A stretch of DNA of 64,000 nt, from positions 372,001 through 436,000 of the forward strand of contig NZ_PPEG02000001.1 of assembly GCF_002899945.2 (NCBI RefSeq), given 5' to 3'. Both the position numbers and the translations under genes were made by a program. The stretch comes from Chryseobacterium viscerum. GTDB taxonomy: Bacteria; Bacteroidota; Bacteroidia; Flavobacteriales; Weeksellaceae. The notes under the pieces were generated by a model. The model ran no database searches, had not been told where the DNA came from, and saw nothing but the letters and a program-made list of their open reading frames with translations. How positions within the stretch are numbered: the stretch's first letter is position 1; each line of letters begins with the position of its first letter. This document shows positions 41,231 to 51,156 of this stretch, piece by piece.

Positions 41231-43266
41231 TGCTTTACAGATTTAGCGGATTTATTGTTTTTAGTTTCGTCGTCTATTCTTTTCTGCAATTTGGCTTTTT
41301 GTTGTTTCACAAACTCCAGACTATCCTTTATTCTTTTTTGTTTAATCGAATCAGGTTTAGGGTCAACATATAAACCTTTACGTTTAAGGTCAATCACCCA
41401 TTGTCTCTTATATTCGGGCATAAAACTGGAAGTGATCATCTTTTTGTAAAGATTTTCACGTTTCAGATCTCCTGTGATATATTTTTCTGCAATTACTGTA
41501 GAAGCAGGACCTGCCCAGGTAGCTCCAAATCCGGCATGTTCCATTACTGCAACCACTACAATTTTGGGTTTATCAGCAGGAGCAATCAATACAAAAATTG
41601 AATTATCTTTTCCTTGCGGAACCTGTGCTGTACCTGTTTTAGCCAGCTGGGTAAAGTCATTAGACTTTAATCCACGGGCGGTACCTCTCAAAACTACCGC
41701 TTCCATTCCTTTTAAAACCGGTTCGAAATGCTTAGGATCTACAAGGGTCTTATGTTTTACTTTAAATCTTGGATCAGGATTTGGCTTTCCATCAATACCT
41801 TTTACAATGTGAGGGGTATAATACCAGCCTTTATTTGCGATTGCAGCAACATAGTTAGCCAGCTGAAGAGGGGTGATCATAATATCTCCCTGCCCCATTC
41901 CGTTGAAAACAGCTCCTGTCGCTAAAGGATCCCAGTTTTTATAATCTTTTGTTGAACCGCTTGCCTTAAGAATAGATTTCATTCTTCTTTCATAAAACTC
42001 ACCGCTTGGAATTCTTCCTTTTGCACCTGAAGCAAGATCATTATTTAAAAATTCCCCAACTCCGAAACTGTTCATGATTTTTTTCCATTCATCAACCCCT
42101 TTGGAAGGATTACCAGGATATTTATTGACAATTGCTAAATAAGCATAAGAGAAGAAACAGTTGCTGGAAATCTGAATGGATGGGATTAAGGGGTCTGCTC
42201 CCCCGTGTCCTTTAATTCTTAATCCACGATAATTAAACCCACCGCCACAAGGGAAAACTGTATTTTCGGTCATTACTCCCATTTGCATCGCAGCGAGAGC
42301 TGTCAGCAGTTTGAATGTAGAACCTGGAGGATACGCTGCCTGAACAGACCTGTCAAACATGGGCTTATTTTCGTAAAGCGTATCTTTATTTAAAATGTTA
42401 ATATTTTTGGACTTATAGGGTCCCGTAAATAAATTAGGATCCACATCAGGACCTGTTGCGAGGGTTAAAATATCACCGTTATTCGGATCGATGGCAACAA
42501 TGGCTCCATGCTTATTAACAAGCATTTCTTCTGCTGTCCTTTGAAGGTCATAATCAATTGTTAAAGTAATATCCTTTCCGGTAACAACGTCTTTATCTAA
42601 AGTCCCATTTTTGTAAGAACCAACGTTTCGAAGTCTGATATCTTTTTGGATATACTTTACTCCTTTTACTCCACGAAGTTCTTTTTCATAGGATTTTTCA
42701 ATCCCTTTCTTACCGATAAAATCACCCGGAAGATAATACACAGAATCTTTTTTAATCTCAGCTTCATTTACTTCACTGGTATATCCCAAAAGATTTCCAG
42801 AAGTAGAAACTTCATATTGACGCTGAGGTCGCTGTACAATAGTAAAAGCGGGATATTTAAAAATAATTTCCTGAACTCTTGCAATATCTTCTCTGCTGAG
42901 ATCTTTTAGAAAAGTCATCGGAGTCAGCTTTGAATAATATTTTTCTTTTTTAATAATATTGATTCTTTGGATAAAATCTGCTTTATTGATCCTCATCAGA
43001 CTACAGAATCCCAGTGTATCAAAATCTGGCCTCATTAATCCCTGCGTAAAAGATATCTCATAAGCAGGCTGGTTTCCTACCATGATTTTACCGTTTCTGT
43101 CAAAAATAACCCCACGCTGAGGAATAACATACTCAGTCTTAATGGAAGTATTGGCAGCATTCAGTGCGTAACGGTCTGTAAACAACTGCAAATACGCAAG
43201 CCTCGCCACAAAAATAAGGGCGATGGTAACAAGGATGGAAAAAATTTTAAAATAACGTGTGTTCAA
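41227..43266 (-). CDS. mrdA: Penicillin-binding protein 2 (elongation transpeptidase)
   Basis: A 679-aa class B PBP. One N-terminal span (SILVTIALIFVARLAYLQLF), then a dimerisation/pedestal domain with PQRGVIFDRNGKIMVGNQPA. The transpeptidase has active-site Ser in PPGSTFKLL, the SxN-like SSNC and KTG in LAKTGTAQVP. The C-terminal tail of about 60 Lys-rich residues exceeds the E. coli protein. Works with RodA (4-base overlap) and MreCD. Confidence 0.95.
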   Translation of the reverse strand: MNTRYFKIFSILVTIALIFVARLAYLQLFTDRYALNAANTSIKTEYVIPQRGVIFDRNGKIMVGNQPAYEISFTQGLMRPDFDTLGFCSLMRINKADFIQRINIIKKEKYYSKLTPMTFLKDLSREDIARVQEIIFKYPAFTIVQRPQRQYEVSTSGNLLGYTSEVNEAEIKKDSVYYLPGDFIGKKGIEKSYEKELRGVKGVKYIQKDIRLRNVGSYKNGTLDKDVVTGKDITLTIDYDLQRTAEEMLVNKHGAIVAIDPNNGDILTLATGPDVDPNLFTGPYKSKNINILNKDTLYENKPMFDRSVQAAYPPGSTFKLLTALAAMQMGVMTENTVFPCGGGFNYRGLRIKGHGGADPLIPSIQISSNCFFSYAYLAIVNKYPGNPSKGVDEWKKIMNSFGVGEFLNNDLASGAKGRIPSGEFYERRMKSILKASGSTKDYKNWDPLATGAVFNGMGQGDIMITPLQLANYVAAIANKGWYYTPHIVKGIDGKPNPDPRFKVKHKTLVDPKHFEPVLKGMEAVVLRGTARGLKSNDFTQLAKTGTAQVPQGKDNSIFVLIAPADKPKIVVVAVMEHAGFGATWAGPASTVIAEKYITGDLKRENLYKKMITSSFMPEYKRQWVIDLKRKGLYVDPKPDSIKQKRIKDSLEFVKQQKAKLQKRIDDETKNNKSAKSVKQ

Positions 43267-43769
43267 ACTTTTTGTTTGATTTTAAATATTAATGCGTAGA
43301 TGACTATAAAGATAAACGAAATTACACTTGTCACCAAGACATTAAATAATATTTCAAAAAACCTGCTAAACTTAAAGAACTCGATATACTGTACTAAAAG
43401 CTGATGCAGGAAAATACTTGAAAATAAAAACAGCAAAAACTGCGCCCATTGAAGGGACTGAAAAGAGAAAAAGTCCGTAGACGTATCTGTGGAAGTCCTG
43501 AAGATCAACGTTCTGAAATAAGCAATCAACGTTGTCGCAAATGCATTGATCCCCCATGAATACAGGAAACCGTCAATAGACAAGCCTATTAAAAAGCTCA
43601 ATGCCAGGAACTGAAATTTATTTCTAAAAAAAGGATAGAACATAACAAACACAGGATATAATACCGGAGTATATTTCCCGAAAAGCGTAATCCTGTTCAA
43701 TACAAATATCTGTAATGCCACAAGAAAAATCATGATCAATATATCAGTAAATAAAGTCCTGCTAATCAT
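43263..43769 (-). CDS. mreD: Rod shape-determining protein MreD
   Basis: A 168-aa small integral membrane protein with about five spans (LIMIFLVALQIFVLNRITLF; FLALSFLIGLSIDGFLYSWG). MreD sequences are poorly conserved; the call rests on size, topology and position between mreC and mrdA, with 4-8-base overlaps on both sides. Confidence 0.88.
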   Translation of the reverse strand: MISRTLFTDILIMIFLVALQIFVLNRITLFGKYTPVLYPVFVMFYPFFRNKFQFLALSFLIGLSIDGFLYSWGINAFATTLIAYFRTLIFRTSTDTSTDFFSFQSLQWAQFLLFLFSSIFLHQLLVQYIEFFKFSRFFEILFNVLVTSVISFIFIVIYALIFKIKQKV

Positions 43770-44616
43770 TTTCTTTTTTTATTACAGCCTGCATAGTGTC
43801 CTGAATCTTCTGCACTTCTGCTTTCTTAAGATTCTTCACTACATACACTTTATTCAACGCTCCCATTTTTTCACTCAGCTCAACGGATATATCCCAGAAG
43901 CCGGTTTTATTGTCTACAGAATACCCCGCAATGGTTCCTATGGTAACACCTTTAGGGAAAATAGCAGATTTGCCATCAGTCACAACGGTATCTCCTACTT
44001 TTAATGCAACATATTTCGGAATATCCGCCAGGTGCATGACCCTTGAATTATCTCCATTCCATGTTAAAGTACCAAAATATCCTGAGCTTTTGAGTGCTGC
44101 ATTAATTCTGATCTTGTTTACACTTAAAACCGATTGAACTAATGCATAACTATCTGTAGAATTGATTACAATCCCCGCAATACCTTTTGGTGCCATTACC
44201 CCCATTTGAGGAAAGACTCCGTCTCTTCGGCCACGATTGATTGTAAAATAGTTATTTCTTCTGTTGATACTGTTGAAAACAATTTCTCCATCAACAAAAG
44301 TATAGATCTGCCCTCCACCAATGGTATCATGAACTCTTTTGAAAACAGGATTCTTCGTCCCGTCTTTTCCATAGAGTTCAGTCATAAGGGCTTTATTCTG
44401 AACGACAAGATCTTCGTTGATCTGTTTTAGCTTCAGATAAGAAACTCCTTCATCAATATATCCGGAAACCCACGAGTTGAACGCAGCCGATTGGCCCGCT
44501 ACCCAAGATTTCTGCATTGCATTTCTGGAGAATATCAAAACCAAAGCAATAATTTGCAGGAATATAAAGAAGACGAAAAGAGTGTTCTTCGAAAATAATC
44601 TCAGCAAAAATCCCAT
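43762..44616 (-). CDS. mreC: Rod shape-determining protein MreC
   Basis: A 284-aa bitopic protein. An N-terminal span (LFVFFIFLQIIALVLIFSRN), a coiled coil (YLKLKQINEDLVVQNKALMT) and the periplasmic beta domains (VINSTDSYALVQSVLSVNKI; GDTVVTDGKSAIFPKGVTIG) match MreC. It scaffolds PBP2-RodA to MreB. Overlaps mreD by 8 bases. Confidence 0.93.
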   Translation of the reverse strand: MGFLLRLFSKNTLFVFFIFLQIIALVLIFSRNAMQKSWVAGQSAAFNSWVSGYIDEGVSYLKLKQINEDLVVQNKALMTELYGKDGTKNPVFKRVHDTIGGGQIYTFVDGEIVFNSINRRNNYFTINRGRRDGVFPQMGVMAPKGIAGIVINSTDSYALVQSVLSVNKIRINAALKSSGYFGTLTWNGDNSRVMHLADIPKYVALKVGDTVVTDGKSAIFPKGVTIGTIAGYSVDNKTGFWDISVELSEKMGALNKVYVVKNLKKAEVQKIQDTMQAVIKKEND

Positions 44617-44644
44617 TCAGATATAAAGTCGTAAAAAGTTAAAA

Positions 44645-45670
44645 TTATTTAATTAAGAAATTGAACTTGTCCATATTCTTAAGGGCAATACCTGTTCCGC
44701 GAACTACAGCTCTCAACGGATCTTCAGCAACAAATACAGGAAGACCTGTTTTTTTGTGGATTCTGTCCGCAAGACCTCTTAGTAACGCTCCTCCCCCAGC
44801 TAGATAAATACCTGTTTTGTAAATATCAGCTGCCAATTCCGGTGGTGTAAGAGAAAGTGTTTCCATTACTGCATCTTCGATTCTGATGATCGATTTATCC
44901 AATGCACGGGCAATCTCTTTATATCCAACCATAATTTCTTTAGGTTTACCTGTAATAAGGTCTCTACCTTGTACCGGGATATCCTCGATGTCTACATCAA
45001 GATCTTCTACTGCAGAACCTACTTCAATTTTGATTCTTTCAGCTGTTCTTTCTCCGATATAAAGGTTATGGTGAGTTCTTAGATAATAAGCAATATCATT
45101 GGTAAATACATCTCCTGCAATTTTTACAGATTTATCACATACGATACCTCCTAAAGCTACTACAGCAATTTCCGTAGTACCTCCACCTATATCGATGATC
45201 ATATTCCCTTCAGGCTTCTGTACGTCTATTCCTACCCCAATTGCTGCTGCCATTGGTTCGTAAATCAATCTTACTTCTTTTGCGTTTACTTTCTGAGCAG
45301 AATCTCTTACCGCTCTTTTTTCAACTTCAGTGATACCAGAAGGAATACAGATTACAATTCGTAATGCTGGTTGTATGAATCTACCTTTGATCCCAGGAAT
45401 TTTTTTGATAAACTCCTTGATCATGTGTTCAGAAGCGTGGAAATCTGCAATAACCCCATCCTTCAAAGGACGGATTGTCTTGATGTCCTCATGAGTTTTA
45501 CCTTGCATATGCTTAGCTTGTTCCCCTACAGCAATGGGTTTACCCGTAGAACGTTCAATTGCAACAATTGACGGTTGATCTATAACAATTTTATTATTAT
45601 GGATGATTAGGGTATTAGCCGTTCCGAGGTCTATCGCAATTTCTTGCGTAAACATATCAAATAAACTCAT
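44645..45670 (-). CDS. mreB: Actin-like rod shape protein MreB
   Basis: A 341-aa bacterial actin. Phosphate-1 loop IAIDLGTANTLI, IRPLKDGVIADFHASEHMIK, phosphate-2 IIDIGGGTTEIAVVALGG and adenosine motif GIYLAGGGALLRGLAD are all present. Filaments guide the elongasome. First gene of the operon mreB-mreC-mreD-mrdA-rodA, with its own promoter at 45695. Confidence 0.97.
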   Translation of the reverse strand: MSLFDMFTQEIAIDLGTANTLIIHNNKIVIDQPSIVAIERSTGKPIAVGEQAKHMQGKTHEDIKTIRPLKDGVIADFHASEHMIKEFIKKIPGIKGRFIQPALRIVICIPSGITEVEKRAVRDSAQKVNAKEVRLIYEPMAAAIGVGIDVQKPEGNMIIDIGGGTTEIAVVALGGIVCDKSVKIAGDVFTNDIAYYLRTHHNLYIGERTAERIKIEVGSAVEDLDVDIEDIPVQGRDLITGKPKEIMVGYKEIARALDKSIIRIEDAVMETLSLTPPELAADIYKTGIYLAGGGALLRGLADRIHKKTGLPVFVAEDPLRAVVRGTGIALKNMDKFNFLIK

Positions 45671-45694
45671 ATTTTTCTTCTGATTTTAAGTTTA

Positions 45695-45725
45695 CAAAGA
45701 TATAAATTTAAGACTACTAAAGAAA
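45695..45725 (-). promoter_or_regulatory. Promoter of the mre operon
   Basis: Minus-strand -7 box TATCTTTG (45695-45702) with TTTC (45722-45725) 19 bases upstream as -33-like box; leader of about 20 bases before mreB. Confidence 0.6.
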
Positions 45726-46213
45726 TTTCATACCAACTTAATTTGGTTAAAGTTTTATTAAAATTTACAATTCTTTATTAACTTTCAATTTAGATGTTTA
45801 CAGACTTTGAGTTCAACTAAAATTAATGGGACGTTGAAAGGGCGGAAAAGCAAAATTGCAAATGAGAAAAACGGTAAAGAAAACAAGATGATCGAGAAAG
45901 TTAATAATCGAATTTGAAAATTGTTTTGGGGTTATAGGACAGCAATTTCCGGCTAATGCAAGAACAACCCTATTTAACTCATTTAAAATCAAATTTTTAA
46001 AATAACACTAAAAGAGTATTTCATTTTTAAAATTTCATTAACAAGATCTGCAGGAAAATCCACTTTTGTACCTTTTCTAACTTTTGCCCTTACTTTCTAC
46101 TGTCACATCGTCCTTCCCTGTTTTCTTAGCTTCTTACAAAACCGTCTATTTCCTATAGTTTTTTACGATAATTATCATATACACTATCAGAGAATGATTA
46201 ATTAAAAAAAGCG
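45726..46213. other. Long intergenic region mreB/hemA, no gene seen
   Basis: About 490 bases without a convincing reading frame or tRNA. A less A+T-rich part (45830-45960) has many stop codons in all frames. A small palindrome GATAATTATC (46168-46177) precedes the hemA promoter by about 37 bases. Confidence 0.5.
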
Positions 46214-46221
46214 TAAATTTG
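46214..46221 (+). promoter_or_regulatory. -7 box of hemA
   Basis: TAAATTTG matches TAnnTTTG exactly. The transcript would start only about 3-6 bases before the hemA ATG at 46231, giving a nearly leaderless mRNA. Confidence 0.6.
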
Positions 46222-46230
46222 CGACTGCTT

Positions 46231-47505
46231 ATGTTACAGTATTCCAACATCCATCAAACGTCAAATTTTGCCGTGCTTTCTATAAGCTACGAGAAAGCCG
46301 ACGTAGAAACGAGAGGAAAGTTTGCATTCTTTGATGAAAACATCAAAAACTTTGTTTCCAGGGTTCACCAGGAAGATTTAGGGGATGCATTTGTGGTTTC
46401 CACTTGTAACAGGACCGAGATTTATACCACGTCTCCCAATTATCTTTTAGTTGCTGAAGAGTACTGCAAAACCATTGGAGTACATCTTACTGATTTCCTT
46501 CAATTTGCCAATATCCTTACCAAGGAAGAAGCGCTGATTCATCTTTTCAGAGTAGCGGCAGGTCTTGAAAGCCAGATTATCGGAGATTTTGAAATCATCG
46601 GACAGATCAAAAAAGCATACAGCCGTTTCAAAAAAGAAAGGCAGAATTCTAACCCTTATCTGGAAAGAGCAATCAATGCTGCGATTCAGATTTCGAAAAG
46701 AATAAAAAATGAAACCGGTATTTCCAATGGAGCTGCTTCTGTTTCTTATGCTGCCGTTCATTATATTTTAAACAGCCAAAAGAGAATCGCCGAAAAGAAC
46801 ATCCTTCTTTTAGGAGTAGGAGAAATTGGACAAAATACGGTTGAAAACCTGGTAAAACATGTTTACCAGCCAAAAATTAAAATCGCCAACAGAACTCAGG
46901 AGAAAGCTGAAAAGATTTCCCAGAAATACAATATTCCTCACGTTGATTATTCTGATTTTGACCAGGAATTAAAAAACACGGATATTCTTATTGTAGCAAC
47001 AGGAGCCAAACATCCTATTGTGAACCAGTCTCATTTCCCCAATGGGAAAGAAACACTGATCATTGACCTTTCCATTCCTCACAACGTTGAAAAGAACGTT
47101 ACCGAAAATGAAAACGTAACATTGATTGATGTAGATGAGCTTTCGAAACAGATCCAGGAAACCATCCAGCAGCGGGAAAGAGAAATCCCGAAAGCGGAGA
47201 AAATTATCAAGGAACTGATGAAAGACTTCATTGAGTGGGAAAAAAAGAGAAAATTAGCACCAAATATTCATCATTTCAAAGCCGTTTTAAAGAATATGGA
47301 ACGCAATGAAATGCATAATTTTTATAGAAAGAACAAATATATAAACATCACGGACATGGAACTTTCTGACAAAATGATCCAGAAAATCACCAACCGTTTT
47401 GCAAAATATATCATTGACAATCCTTTAAAAGCCGAAGAAATTAGTAAATTAATGCACGAAATATTAGTTGAACAACCAAACAACGAATTCAATGAAAAGC
47501 ATTAG
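46231..47505 (+). CDS. hemA: Glutamyl-tRNA reductase
   Basis: A 424-aa enzyme making glutamate-1-semialdehyde from Glu-tRNA, the first step of C5 haem synthesis. Nucleophile Cys59 lies in VVSTCNRTEIY. LFRVAAGLESQIIGDFEIIG and the NADP-binding ILLLGVGEIGQNTVENL follow, then a helical dimerisation tail. Start at 46231: an upstream TTG at 46219 lies inside the -7 box and is rejected. Overlaps hemC by 14 bases. Confidence 0.95.
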   Translation: MLQYSNIHQTSNFAVLSISYEKADVETRGKFAFFDENIKNFVSRVHQEDLGDAFVVSTCNRTEIYTTSPNYLLVAEEYCKTIGVHLTDFLQFANILTKEEALIHLFRVAAGLESQIIGDFEIIGQIKKAYSRFKKERQNSNPYLERAINAAIQISKRIKNETGISNGAASVSYAAVHYILNSQKRIAEKNILLLGVGEIGQNTVENLVKHVYQPKIKIANRTQEKAEKISQKYNIPHVDYSDFDQELKNTDILIVATGAKHPIVNQSHFPNGKETLIIDLSIPHNVEKNVTENENVTLIDVDELSKQIQETIQQREREIPKAEKIIKELMKDFIEWEKKRKLAPNIHHFKAVLKNMERNEMHNFYRKNKYINITDMELSDKMIQKITNRFAKYIIDNPLKAEEISKLMHEILVEQPNNEFNEKH

Positions 47506-48400
47506 AATCGGAACGAGAAATTCCGCACTTGCACTTTGGCAGGCTAGAGAGGTTGCGAGGCACCTTCAGAACAACAATTATTTAACGGAAATTGTTCCTA
47601 TCGTTTCTTCTGGCGATAAGAACCTTAATCAACCTTTATATTCTTTAGGAATTACCGGGGTTTTCACAAGAGACCTTGACATTGCCTTATTGAATGATGA
47701 AATTGACATTGCCGTTCATTCTTTAAAAGATGTTCCTACTCTATTGCCTCAGAACATCGAGATGATCGCCTATCTGGAAAGAGATTATCCCCAAGACATC
47801 CTGATCAGAAAAGAATCTGCCCGGAATAAGGAGTTCCATGAGCTTAAACTGGCAACCAGCAGTTTGAGAAGAAGAGCGTTTTGGCTGAGAAATTATCCAA
47901 ACACTGACTTCTCGGATATCCGTGGAAATATTCAGACAAGACTTCAAAAATTGGAAGACGGGAATTTTGATGCGACCATTTTATCTTTGGCCGGTATCAA
48001 AAGAATGAAAATGGAAATCGATTATGAGATGCTTCCATTAATGATTCCTGCCCCATCACAAGGAGTAATCTCTGTGGCTGGACATACGGACAAACCTGAG
48101 ATCAACGAAATTGTACATCAGATCAATCATAAACAGACTCAGGTCTGTGTAGAGATTGAAAGAAATTTCTTAAGTACTTTAGAAGGCGGGTGTACGGCAC
48201 CTATTGGAGCTTTTGCAGAAATTATCGGTGATCAGATCCGCTTCAAGGCAGCACTTTGCTCTTTGGATGGAAAAAACTGTATTGCCGTAGACGAAAACTT
48301 TGTTTATACTCCAACAGAGAATTTTGGAGAAAAGTATGCAAAAGTAGTTCTTGAAAACGGTGGAAAAGAATTAATGGCAGAAATCAAAAGCCAAATCTAG
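47492..48400 (+). CDS. hemC: Hydroxymethylbilane synthase
   Basis: A 302-aa porphobilinogen deaminase. IRIGTRNSALALWQAREVAR, HSLKDVPTLLP, the Arg-rich LATSSLRRRAFWL and the cofactor Cys234 in LEGGCTAPIGA, which carries dipyrromethane, are all present. Start at 47492 (MKSIRIGTRN) suits the family; an ATG eight codons earlier lies inside hemA. Confidence 0.95.
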   Translation: MKSIRIGTRNSALALWQAREVARHLQNNNYLTEIVPIVSSGDKNLNQPLYSLGITGVFTRDLDIALLNDEIDIAVHSLKDVPTLLPQNIEMIAYLERDYPQDILIRKESARNKEFHELKLATSSLRRRAFWLRNYPNTDFSDIRGNIQTRLQKLEDGNFDATILSLAGIKRMKMEIDYEMLPLMIPAPSQGVISVAGHTDKPEINEIVHQINHKQTQVCVEIERNFLSTLEGGCTAPIGAFAEIIGDQIRFKAALCSLDGKNCIAVDENFVYTPTENFGEKYAKVVLENGGKELMAEIKSQI

Positions 48401-48469
48401 AAATCTCTATTATAGATTTTATATTCTTTATAACCGCATTTTTTCATCTTCTTAATTTTACCTACAGAC

Positions 48470-49153
48470 ATGAAAATCTTATTTACCAAAAATATAGACC
48501 AGACTATTATATCCAAAGAATTAGGAGAGGATAACATGGTTGACTGTATTGAGGTAATTAAGACTAAGCCTATTATGATCAGTCCTTTTGATCTGAAAAA
48601 CTATTCTTTGATTTTCACCAGTGTCAACGGCGTGATTTCGTTTTTTAAAAACAAGTTTAAGCCTAATGAAAATTTCACTGCAAAAAATTACAATAAGATC
48701 TATTGTGTGGGTGAAAAAACGAAAAGGGAATTGAGGAAACATGGGTTTGGGACATTTAAGGTTTTGAAAAATGCTGAAACTCTTTCGAGGTTTATTATCG
48801 GGAAATGCCAGCAAGAGCAGTTTCTCCATTTTTGTGGGAATCTTGCCATTAATGTTCTGGACAAGGAACTTCCTTTACAAAACATTAAGTACAAAAAAGT
48901 TACGATTTACAACACCGAAGAAACCAATCCTTTAATAACTGAAAAATATCATGCTGCAGTATTTTTTAGTCCGAGCGGAGTTCGTAGTTTTGCAAGGCGA
49001 AATTCTCTGGAAGGGATGACGCTTTTTTCAATTGGCGAAACCACTTCTGGTGAGTTGAGAAATTATACACAGGAAGAAATTTTTACTTCTGAAGAAAACA
49101 CGTTGATTTCGATCTTTGAACTGATAAGAAGAGAAATCAGGAATAAAATTTAG
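48470..49153 (+). CDS. hemD: Uroporphyrinogen-III synthase
   Basis: A 227-aa protein in the slot between hemC and hemE. The family is weakly conserved but LIFTSVNGVISFF, YCVGEKTKRELRKHGF and AVFFSPSGVRSFARRN are typical of the two-domain fold. It cyclises hydroxymethylbilane with inversion of ring D. Confidence 0.88.
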   Translation: MKILFTKNIDQTIISKELGEDNMVDCIEVIKTKPIMISPFDLKNYSLIFTSVNGVISFFKNKFKPNENFTAKNYNKIYCVGEKTKRELRKHGFGTFKVLKNAETLSRFIIGKCQQEQFLHFCGNLAINVLDKELPLQNIKYKKVTIYNTEETNPLITEKYHAAVFFSPSGVRSFARRNSLEGMTLFSIGETTSGELRNYTQEEIFTSEENTLISIFELIRREIRNKI

Positions 49154-49199
49154 AATATCAGTTACCGAACATAGCCGGTAATATTAGTTTAAATAGATT

Positions 49200-50231
49200 A
49201 TGATAAAAAACGACCTATATTTAAAAGCACTTCGCGGAGAAACCGTTGAAAGACCTCCTGTCTGGATGATGAGGCAGGCTGGAAGATATCTGCCGGAATT
49301 CATTGCTTTAAGAGATCAATATGACTTCTTTACAAGATGTCAGACCCCTGAACTTGCGGCTGAAATTACCTTACAACCGATCCGTAGATTTCCGTTGGAT
49401 GCTGCGATCCTGTTTTCAGATATTTTGGTAGTTCCTCAGGCAATGGGAATAGATTTCAAAATGAAGGAATCTGTTGGCCCATGGTTAGACACTCCAATCA
49501 GAACAATGGAGCAGGTTCAGAATATTGAAACTCCGGATGTGAATGATACTTTAGGCTACGTTTTTGATGCTATTGAACTGACTCTTCAGAAGCTGGACAA
49601 TGACATTCCATTGATCGGTTTTGCCGGTTCTCCATGGACTATCCTTTGTTATTGTGTTGAAGGAAAAGGAAGTAAAGCTTTTGATATTGCAAAATCTTTC
49701 TGTTTCCAACAGCCTGAAGCTGCGCATTTATTATTACAGAAAATTACAGATACTACGATTGCTTATTTAAAGAGAAAAGTAGAGAAAGGAGTTTCTGCAG
49801 TACAGGTTTTTGATTCTTGGGGAGGAATGCTTTCTCCGACTGACTATCAGGAATTCTCATGGCAGTACATCAATCAGATTGTTGAAGCATTAAGCCCGCT
49901 TACCCATGTTGTTGTATTTGGAAAAGGATGTTGGTTTGCTCTTGAAGAAATGACCATGTCTAAAGTGTCTGCTTTAGGTGTTGACTGGACCATTAAACCT
50001 GAGCTTGCAAGAACATTAACGAACCATACGATGACGCTTCAGGGGAATTTTGATCCTGCAAGACTTCATTCTACACCCGAGACGATCAAGAAGATGGTAA
50101 CTGAAATGATCAACCGTTTTGGAAAAGACAGATATATTGCGAATCTTGGACACGGAATTCTACCTAATATTCCTGTTGAAAATGCTGAAGCATTCATCAG
50201 AGCTGTTGTAGATTGGAAACCGAATATTTAA
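49200..50231 (+). CDS. hemE: Uroporphyrinogen decarboxylase
   Basis: A 343-aa enzyme converting uroporphyrinogen III to coproporphyrinogen III. Signatures [15 protein letters not shown] (substrate-binding Arg), [24 protein letters not shown] and the C-terminal NLGHGILPN are complete. Last gene of the hemACDE cluster, before a hairpin. Confidence 0.96.
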   Translation: MIKNDLYLKALRGETVERPPVWMMRQAGRYLPEFIALRDQYDFFTRCQTPELAAEITLQPIRRFPLDAAILFSDILVVPQAMGIDFKMKESVGPWLDTPIRTMEQVQNIETPDVNDTLGYVFDAIELTLQKLDNDIPLIGFAGSPWTILCYCVEGKGSKAFDIAKSFCFQQPEAAHLLLQKITDTTIAYLKRKVEKGVSAVQVFDSWGGMLSPTDYQEFSWQYINQIVEALSPLTHVVVFGKGCWFALEEMTMSKVSALGVDWTIKPELARTLTNHTMTLQGNFDPARLHSTPETIKKMVTEMINRFGKDRYIANLGHGILPNIPVENAEAFIRAVVDWKPNI

Positions 50232-50252
50232 GGTTTATTTCATACAAAATAA

Positions 50253-50286
50253 AATCCCTTTCAAAATAATTGAGAGGGATTTTTTA
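50253..50286. terminator. Terminator of the hem cluster
   Basis: AATCCCTTTCAA/TTGAGAGGGATT stem with T-run; A-rich on the other side, so it may also serve the convergent nitroreductase gene. Confidence 0.8.
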
Positions 50287-50303
50287 TAAGAAAAAATGAG
50301 TAA

Positions 50304-50936
50304 TTAATTCACTTCGGTAATAAAAGCTTCTTTAGGTTTTCTCACTTTCGTAAGATTTACCAACCAGTCTGATTCCGTATTTCTGTACCCGATTGGTAAC
50401 AGCAAAACACTTTTCAACCCTTTTTCTTTTAAGTTTAGTATTTCATCTACTGCATCCGGTGAAAACCCTTCCATGGGTGTAGAATCTACTTCTTCAAAAG
50501 CAGCTGCGATAATGGCAGCCCCGAAGGAAATATAAGCCTGTTTTGCAGCGTGGGTAAAGTTTTCTTCAGCAGATCTTTGAGGATATGTTCCCAGCAGCAT
50601 TTGTCTGTAGTTTTCCCAGCCTTCATTTTTAAAGCCTCTAATTTCATTCGTAAGATCAAACATACTGTTAATTCTTTCTTCTGTATAATTATCCCAGGCA
50701 GCAAATACCAAAAGATGTGAACAGTCTGTGACCTGTGGCTGATTCCATGCATGAGGCTTAATTTGCTCTTTCACCTCCTGATTAGTGATCACAATGATCT
50801 CAAAAGGCTGAAGCCCGCTGGATGTGGGTGCCAGTCTTGCAGCTTCTAATATTTTATCCACTTTTTCCTGTGGTACTTTTTGACCGTTCATTGCTTTGGT
50901 TGCAAATCTCCAGTTCAGTTTTTCTATTAATTCCAT
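50304..50936 (-). CDS. NAD(P)H-dependent nitroreductase family oxidoreductase
   Basis: A 210-aa flavoprotein of the NfsB-like group: WRFATKAMNG (FMN-contact Arg), ARLAPTSSGLQPFEIIVITN, AAFEEVDSTPMEGFSPDAVD and a C-terminal LLPIGYR. Likely dimeric with FMN, reducing quinones or nitro compounds with NAD(P)H; natural substrate unknown. Standalone gene. Confidence 0.9.
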   Translation of the reverse strand: MELIEKLNWRFATKAMNGQKVPQEKVDKILEAARLAPTSSGLQPFEIIVITNQEVKEQIKPHAWNQPQVTDCSHLLVFAAWDNYTEERINSMFDLTNEIRGFKNEGWENYRQMLLGTYPQRSAEENFTHAAKQAYISFGAAIIAAAFEEVDSTPMEGFSPDAVDEILNLKEKGLKSVLLLPIGYRNTESDWLVNLTKVRKPKEAFITEVN

Positions 50937-51060
50937 TAAATTAAATTTAGACTAAGGCAAAATTACTCCAAGAAGAAAGACGAGCAGATATAAAAATTCC
51001 TATCTCAGAGATTGTCAAAGTCTATTATTTACAGACTGGTTCGTAATATGCTATGAATTA

Positions 51061-51099
51061 AACTCATAAACTCGTCAAAATTTGGAGGATTTATGAGTT
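51061..51099. repeat. Long-loop inverted repeat upstream of the GG peptide gene
   Basis: AACTCATAAA (51061-51070) and TTTATGAGTT (51090-51099) form 10-bp perfect arms around a 19-base loop containing TTGGAGGA. It is 58 bases before the peptide ATG and could be an operator, an RNA switch or a terminator of upstream read-through. Confidence 0.5.
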
Positions 51100-51156
51100 T
51101 TCCCGTGATATTTTTAATTATCTTCATGTCACCAATAACATTTTAAATCATTGAAT

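Noticed and set aside
45726..46213. Possible tRNA or small RNA gene in the mreB-hemA gap
   Set aside because: No cloverleaf, no T-arm consensus and no terminator hairpin could be found by eye.
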